From contig ONNU01000297.1 in the NCBI GenBank assembly GCA_900319255.1, positions 1-6,930 on the forward strand: 6,930 nucleotides of DNA. Reading direction: 5' to 3'. Every line of letters begins with the position of its first letter. The first letter of the stretch is position 1. The position numbers were made by a program, and so were the translations under genes. This document shows positions 5,905 to 6,930 of this stretch, in pieces. Under the pieces are notes generated by a model. It was given only the letters and a program-made list of their open reading frames with translations. It made no database searches and was not told the DNA's origin. Source of the DNA: an uncultured Eubacteriales bacterium (lineage in GTDB: Bacteria; Bacillota; Clostridia; Oscillospirales; Acutalibacteraceae).

Positions 5905-6377
5905 ACAATGATAATCCGAAAAAGGTCTATGCCGATATCATAGATCTCCCCCATCATCAGAGCGCAAAACGAAAGCAAATGTCACTTTATGACCGGGCTG
6001 CTCAGTTTGCTCCCTTTTCCGCTTTATCCGGATATGACGATATGGTGCGTGAGGAATCAAGGCTTACGGACGAAAAGGAAGAGCTTTCCGAGCATGAAAC
6101 GGAACTGCTGAACAGAAAGCTGGGGCTTATAAATGATGCTGTAGATGACGGTTACACGCCGGAGATCACGGTGATCTGTTTTACTCCGGACAAGCTCAAA
6201 GCCGGCGGTTCATACAAAACCATCACAGCGCCGGTCAAATCAGTGGATGCAGTGCAGCGGCAGCTTATACTTTACGGCTCCTATGATACCGATGACCGAA
6301 GGATAGCGCCTGTAGTCATCGAATTTGACAATATAAGGGATATAAAGGGGGAGCTTGTCGCCTTTTCAGAGGACTGA
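5901..6377 (+). CDS. YolD-like protein, polymerase partner
   Basis: A 158-residue protein. The N-terminal half has the pattern known from clostridial YolD-like proteins: ADIIDLPHHQSAKRKQMS (11-28), then DRAAQFAPFSALSGYDDMV (31-49) and an acidic/basic helix with ESRLTDEKEELSEHE (52-66). The C-terminal half (85-158) is a beta-rich region (EITVICFTPD, GGSYKTITAPVKSVD, IEFDNIRDIKGELVAF). YolD proteins accompany Y-family polymerases in Firmicutes (the yolD-uvrX and yqjX-yqjW pairs in Bacillus) and are thought to assist or regulate them, possibly as UmuD-like partners. The gene starts inside the polymerase stop (ATGA overlap), with GGAGGT at 5887-5892 eight bases upstream, indicating coupled translation and matched dosage. 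It is longer than the roughly 110-residue Bacillus members. The family call is fairly firm. The mechanism is inference. Confidence 0.82.
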   Translation: MNNDNPKKVYADIIDLPHHQSAKRKQMSLYDRAAQFAPFSALSGYDDMVREESRLTDEKEELSEHETELLNRKLGLINDAVDDGYTPEITVICFTPDKLKAGGSYKTITAPVKSVDAVQRQLILYGSYDTDDRRIAPVVIEFDNIRDIKGELVAFSED

Positions 6378-6402
6378 GCTATAATTTTCCGATGCATAAT
6401 TT

Positions 6403-6450
6403 AAAGGGGAAACTATATGGGGCTGATGCTCTTTATGGTCTCCCCTTTTT
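6403..6450 (+). terminator. Probable terminator of the polymerase operon
   Basis: AAAGGGGA (6403-6410) pairs perfectly with TCCCCTTT (6441-6448), which ends in a T tract. The 30-base loop is unusually long; an alternative is GGGG at 6419-6422 pairing with the same CCCC. Its position 25 bases after the last stop codon fits an operon end. Confidence 0.55.
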
Positions 6451-6478
6451 CTTATTACATAAAAAAATAATTTGAAAG

Positions 6479-6496
6479 CAGCTCGCAGGTGAGCTG
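6479..6496. repeat. Short hairpin CAGCTC-GCAGGT-GAGCTG
   Basis: A 6-base perfect stem with a 6-base loop, without a T tract, just past the operon terminator. It may mark a small structured RNA or be incidental. Confidence 0.3.
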
Positions 6497-6930
6497 AAAT
6501 GAACGGTAAAGCCTGAAACAGTGAAACTGACAACTCCGTTTGGGGGTAAAAAAAGGAATTCATTGTTCCGCTTTAATGCCCTGAGTCATACTTCATTAAT
6601 AATTCTGCTTTGGTGGGTCAAAAGGTGGAAACCACAAGGGGTCTTCCTCTTGAGTTTTCCCCCTTTTGGAATCCCCTTTCCTTAACCCCCGTAATAAGCC
6701 GGACTTTAATGACTAAGAGTTGATTTTGTCGGGAGCTTTACAAAAGAAGCTTCTTTATGAGAACAAGAAAGCAGATGACTGAAGGGCAAAAGTTCTGAAT
6801 CTCATAACCACACCGATTTTCCGCGCGTTGGACAGAAAGCAGAAATTCAATAAAACCCACCCACGTAGAGCGAACCCGGGGGGAGATAAGGAAAAGGGAT
6901 TTCAAAAGGGGAGAACCTTAAGAGGGGGGC
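6497..6930. other. Non-coding, possibly low-quality sequence end
   Basis: No gene with a start, ribosome binding site and recognisable product is visible on either strand. The longest open stretches are short and unrecognised: about 50 codons on the plus strand from 6783 to the window edge, and about 40 codons on the minus strand over about 6725-6855. From about 6600 the base pattern changes to many G or C runs (CCCCC 6659-6663 and 6686-6690, GGGGGG 6878-6883 and 6924-6929). This looks more like the error-rich end of an assembly than like the neighbouring DNA. Confidence 0.5.

Noticed and set aside
6783..6930. Open frame of about 50 codons running off the right edge
   Set aside because: No start codon or ribosome binding site, no recognisable family, and it lies in a region of doubtful sequence quality.

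Overview
The window looks like chromosomal DNA of a low-to-mid GC Clostridia bacterium, probably from the Ruminococcus/Oscillospiraceae group of gut or rumen anaerobes. This is inferred from the gene families (STAS-kinase fusion, two-cluster Fe-S tail of a clostridial aldo/keto reductase, clostridial Y-family polymerase with YolD-like partner), strong AGGAGG-type ribosome binding sites and AT-rich promoters. No 16S or other taxonomic marker is present.

Left half (1-2730), all on the minus strand. A consensus promoter at 2700-2727 reads leftward into a likely three-gene operon. Its genes are a short two-[4Fe-4S] ORF that is the tail of an aldo/keto reductase with a foreign N-terminus, an intact calcineurin-like metallophosphatase, and a GNAT acetyltransferase. 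After a 185-base AT-rich gap comes a STAS domain fused to a kinase-like domain, cut by the window's left edge.

Middle (2728-3076) is non-coding. It holds a GC-rich palindrome, four tandem TCAAAGN heptamers, and an AT-rich promoter with repeated TTACATW elements in front of the next gene.

Right half (3077-6377), all on the plus strand, is the most interesting block: a self-contained damage-tolerance cassette. An XRE-type regulator with a LexA/UmuD-like S24 self-cleavage domain (Ala-Gly site, Ser/Lys dyad) is followed by a separately promoted, tightly packed trio. The trio is a 95-residue uncharacterised protein, a 526-residue Y-family DNA polymerase with a clamp-binding motif, and a YolD-like protein. 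The last three are joined by a 3-base gap and a 4-base ATGA overlap. The likely logic, by analogy with LexA/UmuDC and YolD/UvrX, is that DNA damage triggers cleavage of the regulator, which releases expression of a translesion polymerase and its two accessory proteins. I saw no canonical Firmicutes LexA box by eye, so the cassette may be controlled by its own repressor.

The right end (6378-6930) has a probable terminator and then about 480 bases without a supportable gene. The last 330 or so are rich in G and C homopolymers and may be a low-quality contig end.
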